Positions 1 to 5,699 of a DNA stretch of 7,456 nucleotides are shown in pieces. Position 1 is the stretch's first letter; every line of letters begins with the position of its first letter. This DNA comes from Gallionella sp. (GTDB lineage Bacteria; Pseudomonadota; Gammaproteobacteria; Burkholderiales; Gallionellaceae): positions 1-7,456 of the forward strand of contig JARCRR010000192.1 of assembly GCA_029850565.1 (NCBI GenBank). Direction: 5' to 3'. The position numbers and the translations under genes were made by a program. The notes under the pieces are model-generated. The model worked only from the letters and a program-made list of their open reading frames with translations, had not been told where the DNA came from and ran no database searches.

Positions 1-759
1 GGCAAGAGCACCACGGCGGTCAATCTCGCACTGGCGCTGGCCGCCGAAGGTGCACGTGTCGGTGTGATGGATGCCGACATCTACGGCCCGTCACAACCCA
101 CCATGCTGGGTATCACCGGGCAACCCGATTCCGAAGACGGCACCATGATGAAACCGATGACTAACCATGGTCTGCAAGTCATGTCCATCGGCTTCCTCAT
201 CGATGCCGACACGCCGATGATCTGGCGCGGGCCGATGGCGACACAAGCGCTTGACCAACTCCTGCGCAAGACCAAGTGGGACAACCTCGACTATCTGGTG
301 GTCGACCTGCCTCCCGGTACCGGCGACATCCAACTGTCGCTCGCACAGACCGTGCCCGTCACCGGCTCCATCATCGTCACCACACCGCAGGACATCGCGC
401 TGATGGATGCGCGCAAGGGACTCAAGATGTTCGAGAAGGTCGATGTGAAGATCATCGGTATCGTCGAGAACATGAGCACGCATATCTGCTCCAACTGCGG
501 TCACGAAGAGCATATCTTCGGTGCCGGCGGAGGCGAGAAGATGTGTGCCGATTACAGTGTGGAGTTCCTCGGCGGGTTGCCGCTGGACATCCGCATCCGT
601 GAACAGGCCGACTCGGGTACGCCGACCGTGGTGGCGGCACCGGACAGCAACCTGACCAAGGTCTATCAACAGATCGCGCGTCGTGTGGCGGTGAAGATCG
701 CCGACATGGCGCAGGATCACAGCGCGGTCTTCCCCAAGATCGTGGTGCAGAACACCTAA
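1..759 (+). CDS. apbC: Iron-sulfur cluster carrier ATPase ApbC/Mrp (5' truncated)
   Basis: This is the C-terminal 252 residues of a Mrp/NBP35-family P-loop ATPase, a cytosolic scaffold that holds a labile [4Fe-4S] cluster and passes it to apo-enzymes. The window opens inside the Walker A motif (GKSTT at residues 1-5). DADIYGPSQP follows at 24-33, then the DLPPGTGD switch/Walker B-like motif at 102-109. The CxxC pair at 163 and 166 (HICSNCGH) is the site that bridges a cluster between two subunits in this family. Family members are usually about 350-370 residues, so roughly 100 N-terminal residues lie outside the window, probably including the MIP18/DUF59-type domain and the first half of Walker A. 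The open frame runs from base 1, so an internal GTG at 64 is not the real start. The gene ends 4 bases before moaA, which suggests co-transcription with an Fe-S enzyme. The family call is secure; the client is inferred. Confidence 0.95.
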   Translation, partial: GKSTTAVNLALALAAEGARVGVMDADIYGPSQPTMLGITGQPDSEDGTMMKPMTNHGLQVMSIGFLIDADTPMIWRGPMATQALDQLLRKTKWDNLDYLVVDLPPGTGDIQLSLAQTVPVTGSIIVTTPQDIALMDARKGLKMFEKVDVKIIGIVENMSTHICSNCGHEEHIFGAGGGEKMCADYSVEFLGGLPLDIRIREQADSGTPTVVAAPDSNLTKVYQQIARRVAVKIADMAQDHSAVFPKIVVQNT

Positions 760-763
760 AACG

Positions 764-1750
764 ATGAGCCACGGTTCGCCATTGCAGGATCGCTTCGGTC
801 GGCGTATCGATTACCTCAGGTTGTCGGTCACCGACCGTTGCGACATGCGTTGCAGCTATTGCATGCCGCAGGGATTCAGCGATTACGAAGAGCCGCAGGA
901 CTGGCTGACCTTCGACGAGATAGAACGTGTCGTCGCGGCTTTTGCGCGCATGGGCACGTCGCGTTTCCGTATCACCGGGGGCGAGCCTTTATTGCGACGT
1001 GATTTGAGCGGGCTGGCTACACGCCTTGCGCGCCTGCCGGGCGTGACGGATATGTCACTCAGCACCAACGGCACGCAATTGGCGCGCCATGCTGCCGACC
1101 TCAAAGCAGCAGGTATCACCCGGCTCAATGTGAGTCTAGATTCCCTGTGCGCGGAGCGCTTGCACCGCATCACCCGCCGCGATGCACTGGCGCAGATCCT
1201 GGATGGTTTGCTGGTGGCGAAGTCATGCGGCTTTGCGCCGATCAAGATCAACATGGTGGTGATGGCGGGGGTGAACGAAGACGAGATCGAAGATATGGTG
1301 GACTATTGCTTCCGTCACGGTTTCGTTTTGCGCCTGATCGAAACCATGCCGATGGGCGAGACGGGGCGCAATGCGGGCTATGTCGATCTGCAACCTATAC
1401 GCCAGCGCCTGCAAGCACACTTCGGTCTGGTCGATGGCATCGTGCGCGGCGGTGGACCAGCACGTTATCTGGTAGCGCCGGACGGAAAAGGCAGCATCGG
1501 TTTTATCACGCCGATGTCGCAACATTTTTGCGAGACCTGCAACCGTGTGCGCCTATCGGTGGATGGCACGCTGTATCTATGTCTCGGGCAGGACCATCAA
1601 TTAGCCTTGCGCACACTGTTGCGCGACGGCATCAGTGATGGCGAGTTGGATCAGGCGATACGCGGTGCCATCGAATTGAAACCGGAGCGCCACGAGTTCC
1701 GTGAGCAACCGGGCAAGATCATCCGCGTGATGTCCAAGACCGGAGGGTGA
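764..1750 (+). CDS. moaA: GTP 3',8-cyclase MoaA
   Basis: MoaA is a radical-SAM enzyme. It cyclises GTP to 3',8-cyclo-7,8-dihydro-GTP, the first step of Moco synthesis, in the cytosol. The 328-residue length is normal. The N-terminal CxxxCxxC at C26, C30 and C33 binds the SAM-cleaving [4Fe-4S] cluster. GGEP at 72-75 is the radical-SAM GGE motif. C256, C259 and C273 (FCETCNRVRL...YLC) ligate the second, GTP-binding cluster. The protein ends in the conserved Gly-Gly tail (327-328), which in MoaA is needed for activity. The ATG lies 4 bases after the apbC stop and no strong Shine-Dalgarno is visible, so translation probably depends on upstream coupling. The start is supported by the usual short N-terminus before DRFGRRIDYLRLSVTDRC. 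moaC begins 6 bases after its stop. Confidence 0.97.
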   Translation: MSHGSPLQDRFGRRIDYLRLSVTDRCDMRCSYCMPQGFSDYEEPQDWLTFDEIERVVAAFARMGTSRFRITGGEPLLRRDLSGLATRLARLPGVTDMSLSTNGTQLARHAADLKAAGITRLNVSLDSLCAERLHRITRRDALAQILDGLLVAKSCGFAPIKINMVVMAGVNEDEIEDMVDYCFRHGFVLRLIETMPMGETGRNAGYVDLQPIRQRLQAHFGLVDGIVRGGGPARYLVAPDGKGSIGFITPMSQHFCETCNRVRLSVDGTLYLCLGQDHQLALRTLLRDGISDGELDQAIRGAIELKPERHEFREQPGKIIRVMSKTGG

Positions 1751-1756
1751 GGCGGT

Positions 1757-2260
1757 ATGTCTGAAGAGTTGAGCCATTTTTCCGAAGCAGGACGTGCCCG
1801 TATGGTGGATGTGTCCGGCAAAGCCGATACACAACGTATCGCCATCGCCAGCGGTATCTTGCGCATGCAGATCGCCACCCTGGAGCGTATCCGCTCGGGC
1901 CGCATCGCCAAAGGGGACGTGCTGACCGTGGCCGATGTGGGTGCCGTGATGGCTGCCAAACACACGCCGGACATCATCCCTATGTGTCACTCCATCGCCC
2001 TGAGCGGAGTGGACGTGGTGTTCAGCGAGATCGTCGAGCCGGATGCGTCCGGATGCGTGGGCATCAAGGCGGTGGTCACGGCGACCTGCGTGGGGCAGAC
2101 CGGTGTCGAGATGGAGGCCCTGTGCGCAGCCAACGTGGCACTGCTCACCATCTACGACATGTGCAAAGCGATAGATCGCGGCATGCGTATCGAGTGCGTG
2201 CAGTTGGAAGAGAAGCGCGGCGGCAAGAGCGGCGTGTGGAAACGCGGAGAAGGAAAATGA
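1757..2260 (+). CDS. moaC: Cyclic pyranopterin monophosphate synthase MoaC
   Basis: MoaC converts the MoaA product, 3',8-cyclo-dihydro-GTP, into cyclic pyranopterin monophosphate (cPMP), completing the first stage of Moco synthesis. The 167-residue length is normal. The signature KHTPDIIPMCHS spans 68-79. The catalytic stretch YDMCK (133-137) contains the Asp (D134) and Lys (K137) that match the essential E. coli D128/K131 pair. EKRGGKSG follows near the C-terminus. The ATG has a purine-rich GGAGG/GAGG stretch (1742-1752) just upstream, partly inside the end of moaA. The last four bases form an ATGA overlap with moaD, so the two are likely translationally coupled. Nothing is unusual about this gene. 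Confidence 0.97.
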   Translation: MSEELSHFSEAGRARMVDVSGKADTQRIAIASGILRMQIATLERIRSGRIAKGDVLTVADVGAVMAAKHTPDIIPMCHSIALSGVDVVFSEIVEPDASGCVGIKAVVTATCVGQTGVEMEALCAANVALLTIYDMCKAIDRGMRIECVQLEEKRGGKSGVWKRGEGK

Positions 2261-2496
2261 TCCGCGTATTGTTCTTCGGCCCCGTTGCCGACCGCGTGCA
2301 GACGCGCGAGATGCAGTTCGATTTCATACCGGGGATGACCTTGCACGACATTATCCACAAGGTCGGCATGCAGCATCCGGGCGCGCTCAGCATCGTCAGC
2401 TTCATCGCTGTCAATCGGACTCAAGTGCGTGACAAGCAAATGCTGCTCAACGATAACGATGAGATCGCGCTCATGGCGAAATTCAGTGGCGGCTAA
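2257..2496 (+). CDS. moaD: Molybdopterin synthase small (sulfur carrier) subunit MoaD
   Basis: MoaD is the ubiquitin-fold sulfur carrier of molybdopterin synthase. Its C-terminal glycine is adenylated by MoeB, turned into a thiocarboxylate and used to sulfurate cPMP inside MoaE. The 79-residue length is typical. It begins MIRVLFFGPVADRV (beta-grasp first strand), has the conserved VNR segment at 52-54, and ends DEIALMAKFSGG with the obligatory terminal Gly-Gly (78-79). The start is the ATG of an ATGA overlap with moaC, preceded by the good Shine-Dalgarno GGAGAAGGA at 2246-2254. A longer reading that starts at 1984 in the same frame would run inside moaC and encodes no recognisable extra domain, so it is rejected. 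moaE begins one base after the stop codon. Confidence 0.95.
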   Translation: MIRVLFFGPVADRVQTREMQFDFIPGMTLHDIIHKVGMQHPGALSIVSFIAVNRTQVRDKQMLLNDNDEIALMAKFSGG

Positions 2497-2497
2497 A

Positions 2498-2923
2498 ATG
2501 AGTGAACCTGTCCGTATTCAAATAGAAGACTTCTCACAAGATGCTGAGATTGCCGCGTTGAAGGCTAGCTCGCAGCGTATCGGCGGCATCGCCACCTTCC
2601 TCGGCTGCGCGCGTGATTTCTCCGAAGGGCGTGATGTCAGCGAAATCAGCTTCGAAGCCTACGGCAGCATGGCACTGGCCGAGATGCGCGCGCTGCGCGA
2701 AGAAGCCATCGCCAAATTCGAATTGCTGGATGCGCGCATCGTGCATCGCGTCACCACTGTCCGCGCGGGCGACAACATCGTGTTCATCGCCGCTGCTGCC
2801 GAGCACCGTGCGGCGGCCTTCGATGCCTGCCGCTGGATGATCGACGAACTGAAACAGCGTGTGCCGATCTGGAAAAAAGAGATCACCCCGCACGGGGACG
2901 CCTGGGTCACGCCGCATCCCTAG
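2498..2923 (+). CDS. moaE: Molybdopterin synthase catalytic subunit MoaE
   Basis: MoaE is the large subunit of molybdopterin synthase. It binds cPMP and uses MoaD thiocarboxylate to install the two dithiolene sulfurs. It has 141 residues, slightly shorter than E. coli MoaE (about 150). Recognisable elements are the early GGIATFLGCARD segment (29-40), the AEHRAAAFDACRWMID helix (101-116) and IWKKEITPHGDAWV (124-137), where K126 corresponds to the catalytic E. coli K119. The E. coli VRNHN and LEHYPGM motifs appear here as ARDFS and FEAYGSM, so this is a divergent but plausible variant. The ATG at 2498 lies one base after the moaD stop. An in-frame ATG at 2429 would add 23 residues unlike any MoaE and read through moaD, so 2498 is preferred. 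No clear Shine-Dalgarno is seen, which fits coupling to moaD. Confidence 0.95.
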   Translation: MSEPVRIQIEDFSQDAEIAALKASSQRIGGIATFLGCARDFSEGRDVSEISFEAYGSMALAEMRALREEAIAKFELLDARIVHRVTTVRAGDNIVFIAAAAEHRAAAFDACRWMIDELKQRVPIWKKEITPHGDAWVTPHP

Positions 2924-2939
2924 TGCATTAAACTGCTTG

Positions 2940-2951
2940 ATCAATATTGAT
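2940..2951. promoter_or_regulatory. 12-bp perfect palindrome upstream of the DsrE-like gene
   Basis: ATCAATATTGAT reads the same on both strands. It sits in the 40-base AT-rich gap between moaE and the DsrE-like gene, 3 bases before that gene's Shine-Dalgarno. Its placement fits an operator for a dimeric repressor, or part of a local promoter. A 12-bp AT-rich palindrome can also arise by chance and no regulator gene is present in the window, so this is only a candidate. Confidence 0.25.
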
Positions 2952-2963
2952 ACGGGAGGCAGC

Positions 2964-3284
2964 ATGAGACTCGCAATCGTCATCTACTCAAATGATCCGG
3001 AGACCGTCTGGAATGCATTCCGGTTTGGTGTGTTTTCCCGCAAGCAGGGGGATGCGGTCTCAGTTTTTTTGCTGGGCAAGGGCGTGGAGGCAGAATCGCT
3101 CGATAACGCAAAGTTCGATGTCATCGGCCAGATGCGCAGTTTGTTGGAAGTTGGCGGTTCGATTCTGGCTTGCGGCACTTGCCTGAAGATACGCCAGTCT
3201 GAAGGATCGGATATATGCCCGATGTCCACCATGCAGGAGCTGCATTCCCTGATTCGCGATTCGGACAAAGTGTTGAGCTTTTAA
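2964..3284 (+). CDS. DsrE/DsrF-like family protein (small cysteine-containing sulfur-relay type)
   Basis: The product is a 106-residue soluble protein with the layout of the DsrE/DsrF/YchN fold: a first strand MRLAIVIYSNDPETVWNAFRFG (1-22), a second strand ending VFLLGKGVEAE (34-44), and a cysteine loop ILACGTCLKIRQ (67-78). C70 and C73 form a CxxC pair and C85 is nearby. In DsrE-family proteins a cysteine in this loop carries persulfide sulfur or mediates sulfur transfer, though many relatives have no assigned role. The start is supported by GGGAGG at 2954-2959, stronger than the signals of the upstream moa genes. The methyltransferase follows 12 bases downstream, so the two likely form a unit. 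A sulfur-handling role in a Moco cluster is attractive but inferred. The family call is fairly confident; the exact function is unknown. Confidence 0.8.
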   Translation: MRLAIVIYSNDPETVWNAFRFGVFSRKQGDAVSVFLLGKGVEAESLDNAKFDVIGQMRSLLEVGGSILACGTCLKIRQSEGSDICPMSTMQELHSLIRDSDKVLSF

Positions 3285-3288
3285 GGAG
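3283..3288 (+). promoter_or_regulatory. Ribosome binding site of the methyltransferase, overlapping the upstream stop
   Basis: AAGGAG is a near-perfect Shine-Dalgarno, 8 bases before the ATG at 3297. Its first two bases are also the last two of the TAA stop of the DsrE-like gene. Ribosomes finishing the first gene are therefore positioned to start the second, which supports coupled expression and fixes the methyltransferase start. Confidence 0.75.
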
Positions 3289-3296
3289 ATGGAGCC

Positions 3297-3917
3297 ATGG
3301 ATCGTAAACAGCATTGGGAGCAGGTCTACGCAACAAAGCCTTCTGATACGGTCAGTTGGTTTCAGGAGCATGCAGATCAGTCTTTGAGATTGATCCACAA
3401 AACAGGGCTGGGCAAAGACGCTGCCATCATTGATGTCGGCGGAGGCGCATCGATACTGGTGGATGAACTGGTGGCGGAAGGTTATACCGACCTGACCGTG
3501 CTCGACCTGTCCGCAGCGGCACTATCGGTAGCCCAACAGCGTTTGGGAAAACAGGCCGCTGCGGTGCATTGGATGGAGGGCGACATCACGCGTGCCGAGT
3601 TCCCCATTCACCGTTTCGACATCTGGCATGACCGCGCTGTATTCCACTTCCTAACTGACCCGGCGGATCGCAACGCCTATGTGGAACGCGTCATGCGTGC
3701 CGTGCGGCCGGGCGGGCATGTGATCATTGCCACCTTTGGCGAGGATGGCCCTGAAAAGTGTAGCGGTCTGCCTGTGATGCGATACAAACCGGAATCCCTG
3801 CATGCGGAGTTTGGCGAGGCATTCCAATTAGTCCAGCATGAAAAGGAAGCGCACCACACACCATCAGGGGCTGTGCAACAGTTCGTCTATTGTTATTGCC
3901 GCAAGGGAAATAACTAA
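3297..3917 (+). CDS. Class I SAM-dependent methyltransferase, substrate unknown
   Basis: This 206-residue protein has the Rossmann-fold methyltransferase order. The N-terminal HWEQVY...VSWFQEH (6-25) is typical of a group of small methyltransferases. Motif I, IIDVGGGAS, spans 44-52 and binds SAM. D70 at the end of strand 2 (TVLDLS) should contact the ribose hydroxyls. GDI (95-97) is the adenine-side acidic motif. DIWHDRAVFHFLTD (108-121) is the motif IV region, and VRPGGHVIIATF (136-147) is the post-core strand. The C-terminal part contains CSGLPVMRY (155-163) and CYC (199-201), giving several cysteines. It has no signal peptide or membrane segment, so it should be cytosolic. The strong AAGGAG site fixes the start. 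The substrate cannot be told from sequence. The DsrE-like gene upstream hints at a sulfur or thiol context, which is inference only. Confidence 0.88.
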   Translation: MDRKQHWEQVYATKPSDTVSWFQEHADQSLRLIHKTGLGKDAAIIDVGGGASILVDELVAEGYTDLTVLDLSAAALSVAQQRLGKQAAAVHWMEGDITRAEFPIHRFDIWHDRAVFHFLTDPADRNAYVERVMRAVRPGGHVIIATFGEDGPEKCSGLPVMRYKPESLHAEFGEAFQLVQHEKEAHHTPSGAVQQFVYCYCRKGNN

Positions 3918-4004
3918 TGCTAGGTTGGTGCCGCTTCGACAATAAGGAAGTAAGTTGGATTGGCAGCAGTCGGCCATAAGCGGTCAATTTCATAGAAGGA
4001 TGTC
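3918..4004 (+). other. Left border of the AT-rich segment, with a bulged inverted repeat
   Basis: This 87-base gap separates the methyltransferase from the unassigned gene. CCGCTTCGAC (3931-3940) can pair with GTCG (3969-3972) plus AAGCGG (3978-3983), leaving a 5-base bulge (GCCAT) and a 28-base loop. No U-tract follows, so it is not a standard intrinsic terminator. It could be a structured remnant of a mobile or repeat element, or chance. Confidence 0.35.
3996..4000 (+). promoter_or_regulatory. Ribosome binding site of the unassigned AT-rich gene
   Basis: AAGGA lies 4 bases before the ATG at 4005. The spacing is short but usable. It is the main evidence, besides length, that the 287-codon frame is translated and begins here. 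Confidence 0.5.
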
Positions 4005-4868
4005 ATGAATCCGCACTCTTCATTGGCTTTTGCGAATTTTAGAAAAATGCATCGTTTCTCCGATGGAGAGTTAGATATTCGTCTTGGGAAAATTTCCCCA
4101 GAAGTATATCTCTCAACTAACCAAGCGGAAATTGATCACCTTACAAACATTCTTTCTCCATTTGCCTCCATTCCTTCTGAGTTTGAGTGGAAAATCAGAA
4201 TGAAATACGATGCAAATGCCCCAAAGACGAAAACATTGGAGGAAGTGTTCTCAAACTTGGATACTACGAAAATATTTGTTTGGGACTGGTTTCAAGTCGA
4301 TCCGTACGACATCCTAGTGCGAAACATTAAAAATCAGCCAGTAAAAATAGAAGCCATTATCAATCTTCACAACCATATTCATTTTATTGACTCAATTGTT
4401 CTCAAGTCCCTTGCTCGGATGCTAAGAAATGTTCCTGTCATTCAGGCATCTCATCCATCTTCGGCAGAAGTTTCAAACATTCCAAATGAATCGTTCGACT
4501 CAGTCGTATTACTTAGCGACTCTCTAGTTCGTATTCCTGCAATGATCGAGAAGTTGACTAGGTCGTTATTCATGTTTCCCAATAATATGGAATACCCAAA
4601 ATTTCCAAAAGTCATGAAAGGTTGTGGGAATTTCGGCGGTTTGGCAGCCTCTGTCTTGAGGAATAAGTTAGAAGATAAAGCTTCGACCTTATTTACACTG
4701 ATGGGGAATAGGAGAAATGACGAGGTTCACGAGCTTAGTGACCTCCCTAATTTCCTCGATAATAAGGATAGAGTAGTCGGAGAAATCTTCTCCATGCTTG
4801 ACCTGTATAAACACTTCCAAGTGTTTTACTTACTATCTTTAGCCGTGATTGCTGAAAACTACCACTAA
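4005..4868 (+). CDS. Hypothetical protein, AT-rich, no family recognised
   Basis: I do not recognise this 287-residue protein. It is visibly richer in A/T than every other gene here and uses codons such as AAA, AAT, ATT and TTA that the Moco genes mostly avoid, which suggests recent transfer. It looks soluble: no signal peptide is seen, and the only hydrophobic run is short (FQVFYLLSLAVIA, 271-283). Features that can be pointed to are an aromatic patch FVWDWFQVDPYD (91-102), a histidine cluster LHNHIHFID (121-129), a Gly-rich GCGNFGGLAASVLRNK (206-221) and a charged NRRNDEVHEL (235-244). None is a known catalytic signature. The frame is intact, with a plausible Shine-Dalgarno. It interrupts the Moco cluster, so it is probably an accessory passenger gene. 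A role in defence, stress or metabolism cannot be inferred from sequence alone. Confidence 0.7.
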   Translation: MNPHSSLAFANFRKMHRFSDGELDIRLGKISPEVYLSTNQAEIDHLTNILSPFASIPSEFEWKIRMKYDANAPKTKTLEEVFSNLDTTKIFVWDWFQVDPYDILVRNIKNQPVKIEAIINLHNHIHFIDSIVLKSLARMLRNVPVIQASHPSSAEVSNIPNESFDSVVLLSDSLVRIPAMIEKLTRSLFMFPNNMEYPKFPKVMKGCGNFGGLAASVLRNKLEDKASTLFTLMGNRRNDEVHELSDLPNFLDNKDRVVGEIFSMLDLYKHFQVFYLLSLAVIAENYH

Positions 4869-5050
4869 ATATTCACATATGGATAACGCAGCAATGGCAG
4901 CAATAGCAGCAATAGGGGCCAGTCTCGAAATATCTTGAACGACCGTTGTCGGGGAATTGCTTTGACTCTTCAGGGTTAATAGCTGCCGGACACCTCGAGT
5001 TCAATACCAACATTTCAATAATTCGAAATCAAATTACGAATAGTTTACCA
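4869..5050 (+). other. AT-rich non-coding right border of the inserted segment
   Basis: These 182 bases hold no convincing gene. They contain a 9-bp tandem repeat (annotated separately), then GGGGCCAGTCTCGAAAT (4915-4931), which resembles motifs I recall near the ends of small proteobacterial repeat or IS200-type elements; that recollection is unverified. Further on, ATTTC and GAAAT (within about 5012-5030) form a small inverted repeat. The composition turns GC-rich again exactly at the mobB start, so this border looks foreign. I see no clear promoter for mobB, although one would be expected if the insert separates it from the upstream operon. Confidence 0.5.
4888..4914 (+). repeat. Short tandem repeat, 3 x 9 bp
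   Basis: Three adjacent copies of GCAGCAAT(G/A) are seen: GCAGCAATG, GCAGCAATA, GCAGCAATA. The copies differ only at the last base of the first. They lie 20 bases after the stop of the unassigned gene. The unit is a multiple of three, so copy-number change would keep any reading frame, but no supported gene covers it. Confidence 0.7.
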
Positions 5051-5536
5051 ATGAAACTCATCTCAATCGTCGGTCACTCTGGTTGTGGCAAGACCACGCT
5101 AATGGTGGCGCTCATTCGTGAGTTGTCGCAGCAGGGACTGCGTGTCGCCACCATCAAGCATGCACATCACAAAGTGGAGCTTGATACGCCGGGTAAGGAT
5201 AGCTATCGGCACAAGGAGGCGGGCGCGGCGTTGAGCATGTTGTTGACGCGTGATGCGTTGCAACTGGTGGCGGATGCAACGCTGGAGCGCGAACCGGAAC
5301 AGTTGGCACGGCGCTCCTTGGGCGAAGCGGATGTGGTGCTGGCAGAAGGTTTTTCGCATGCGCCCGGTGCGAAGATCGAGGTGCTGCGCCGCGAGTGCGA
5401 CAAGCCCCCGCGTTGCACTATCCAAGACGGGTTGATCGCTATCGTCACCGATATGGATGAGGTCTATCCGCAACTGCCTCACTTCGGATTGGACGATATC
5501 GAAGGCATCGCGCGTTTCATTCTCGAACGCAAATGA
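5051..5536 (+). CDS. mobB: Molybdopterin-guanine dinucleotide biosynthesis protein MobB
   Basis: MobB is a small GTP-binding P-loop protein that assists MobA in making the guanine dinucleotide form of Moco; it is helpful rather than essential in E. coli. It has 161 residues. Walker A is GHSGCGKTT (8-16), where relatives often have GYSGSGKTT. IKHAHH (35-40), DTPGKDS (45-51) and AEGFSHA (98-104) are the family's conserved blocks. The ATG at 5051 gives the usual N-terminus MKLISIVGHSG. An in-frame TTG at 4946 would add 35 residues from the AT-rich non-coding border and is rejected. No Shine-Dalgarno precedes the ATG, and the DNA before it is foreign-looking. The native upstream region was probably replaced, and translation may be inefficient or start unusually. 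A REP-like element separates it from mobA. Confidence 0.93.
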   Translation: MKLISIVGHSGCGKTTLMVALIRELSQQGLRVATIKHAHHKVELDTPGKDSYRHKEAGAALSMLLTRDALQLVADATLEREPEQLARRSLGEADVVLAEGFSHAPGAKIEVLRRECDKPPRCTIQDGLIAIVTDMDEVYPQLPHFGLDDIEGIARFILERK

Positions 5537-5564
5537 TTCCCTGCGTGCAATTAGCAAAGCACCA

Positions 5565-5680
5565 CGTCATTCCGGCGCAGGCCGGAATCCAGTTGATTAA
5601 AAATAAACTTGTGCAGCAAGAGCAAAACCAAACTGCCTATTGGATAGAAACGCTGGATTCCGGCCTGCGCCGGAATGACG
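5565..5680. repeat. REP-like element: two palindromic arms in inverted orientation
   Basis: Two 28-bp arms (5565-5592 and 5653-5680) are perfect reverse complements of each other. Each arm is itself a hairpin: ATTCCGGC and GCCGGAAT stems around a 4-base loop (5569-5588 and 5657-5676). The 60 bases between them are AT-rich. This is the arrangement of paired REP/BIME or small MITE-type elements. The ATTCC...GGAAT core recalls the Neisseria dRS3 repeat family, but with a different core. In RNA either each arm folds alone or the whole element forms one long stem. It sits between two genes of one pathway and ends 7 bases before the mobA Shine-Dalgarno, so it could modulate mRNA stability or mobA translation. 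No transposase is present nearby. Confidence 0.9.
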
Positions 5681-5687
5681 GATCGGC

Positions 5688-5692
5688 GGGGA
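5688..5692 (+). promoter_or_regulatory. Ribosome binding site deciding the mobA start
   Basis: GGGGA lies 7 bases before the ATG at 5700 but only 1 base before the in-frame GTG at 5694. The spacing therefore favours the ATG as the mobA start. Confidence 0.55.
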
Positions 5693-5699
5693 AGTGGAG

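Noticed and set aside
91..720. Long minus-strand open frame opposite apbC
   Set aside because: It mirrors a well-conserved gene on the other strand, and its His/Arg/Asp-rich translation is typical of antisense shadows in GC-rich DNA.
751..766. Moco riboswitch upstream of moaA
   Set aside because: Only 4 bases separate apbC from moaA, so there is no leader long enough for the riboswitch in this window.
3931..3983. Intrinsic terminator after the methyltransferase
   Set aside because: The stem is bulged, the loop is long and no run of T follows, so it does not meet terminator criteria.
4879..4938. A 19-codon frame (MDNAAMAAIAAIGASLEIS) spanning the 9-bp tandem repeat
   Set aside because: No ribosome binding site precedes it, and its content is simply the tandem repeat plus a motif that looks like element debris. 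Nothing supports translation.
4946..5050. N-terminal extension of MobB from TTG 4946
   Set aside because: The extra 35 residues come from AT-rich border DNA. They have no match to the MobB family, which begins right at MKLISIVG.
5653..5680. Intrinsic terminator after mobB
   Set aside because: The hairpin is strong but lacks a T-tract on either strand. The paired inverted arms fit a REP-like element better.
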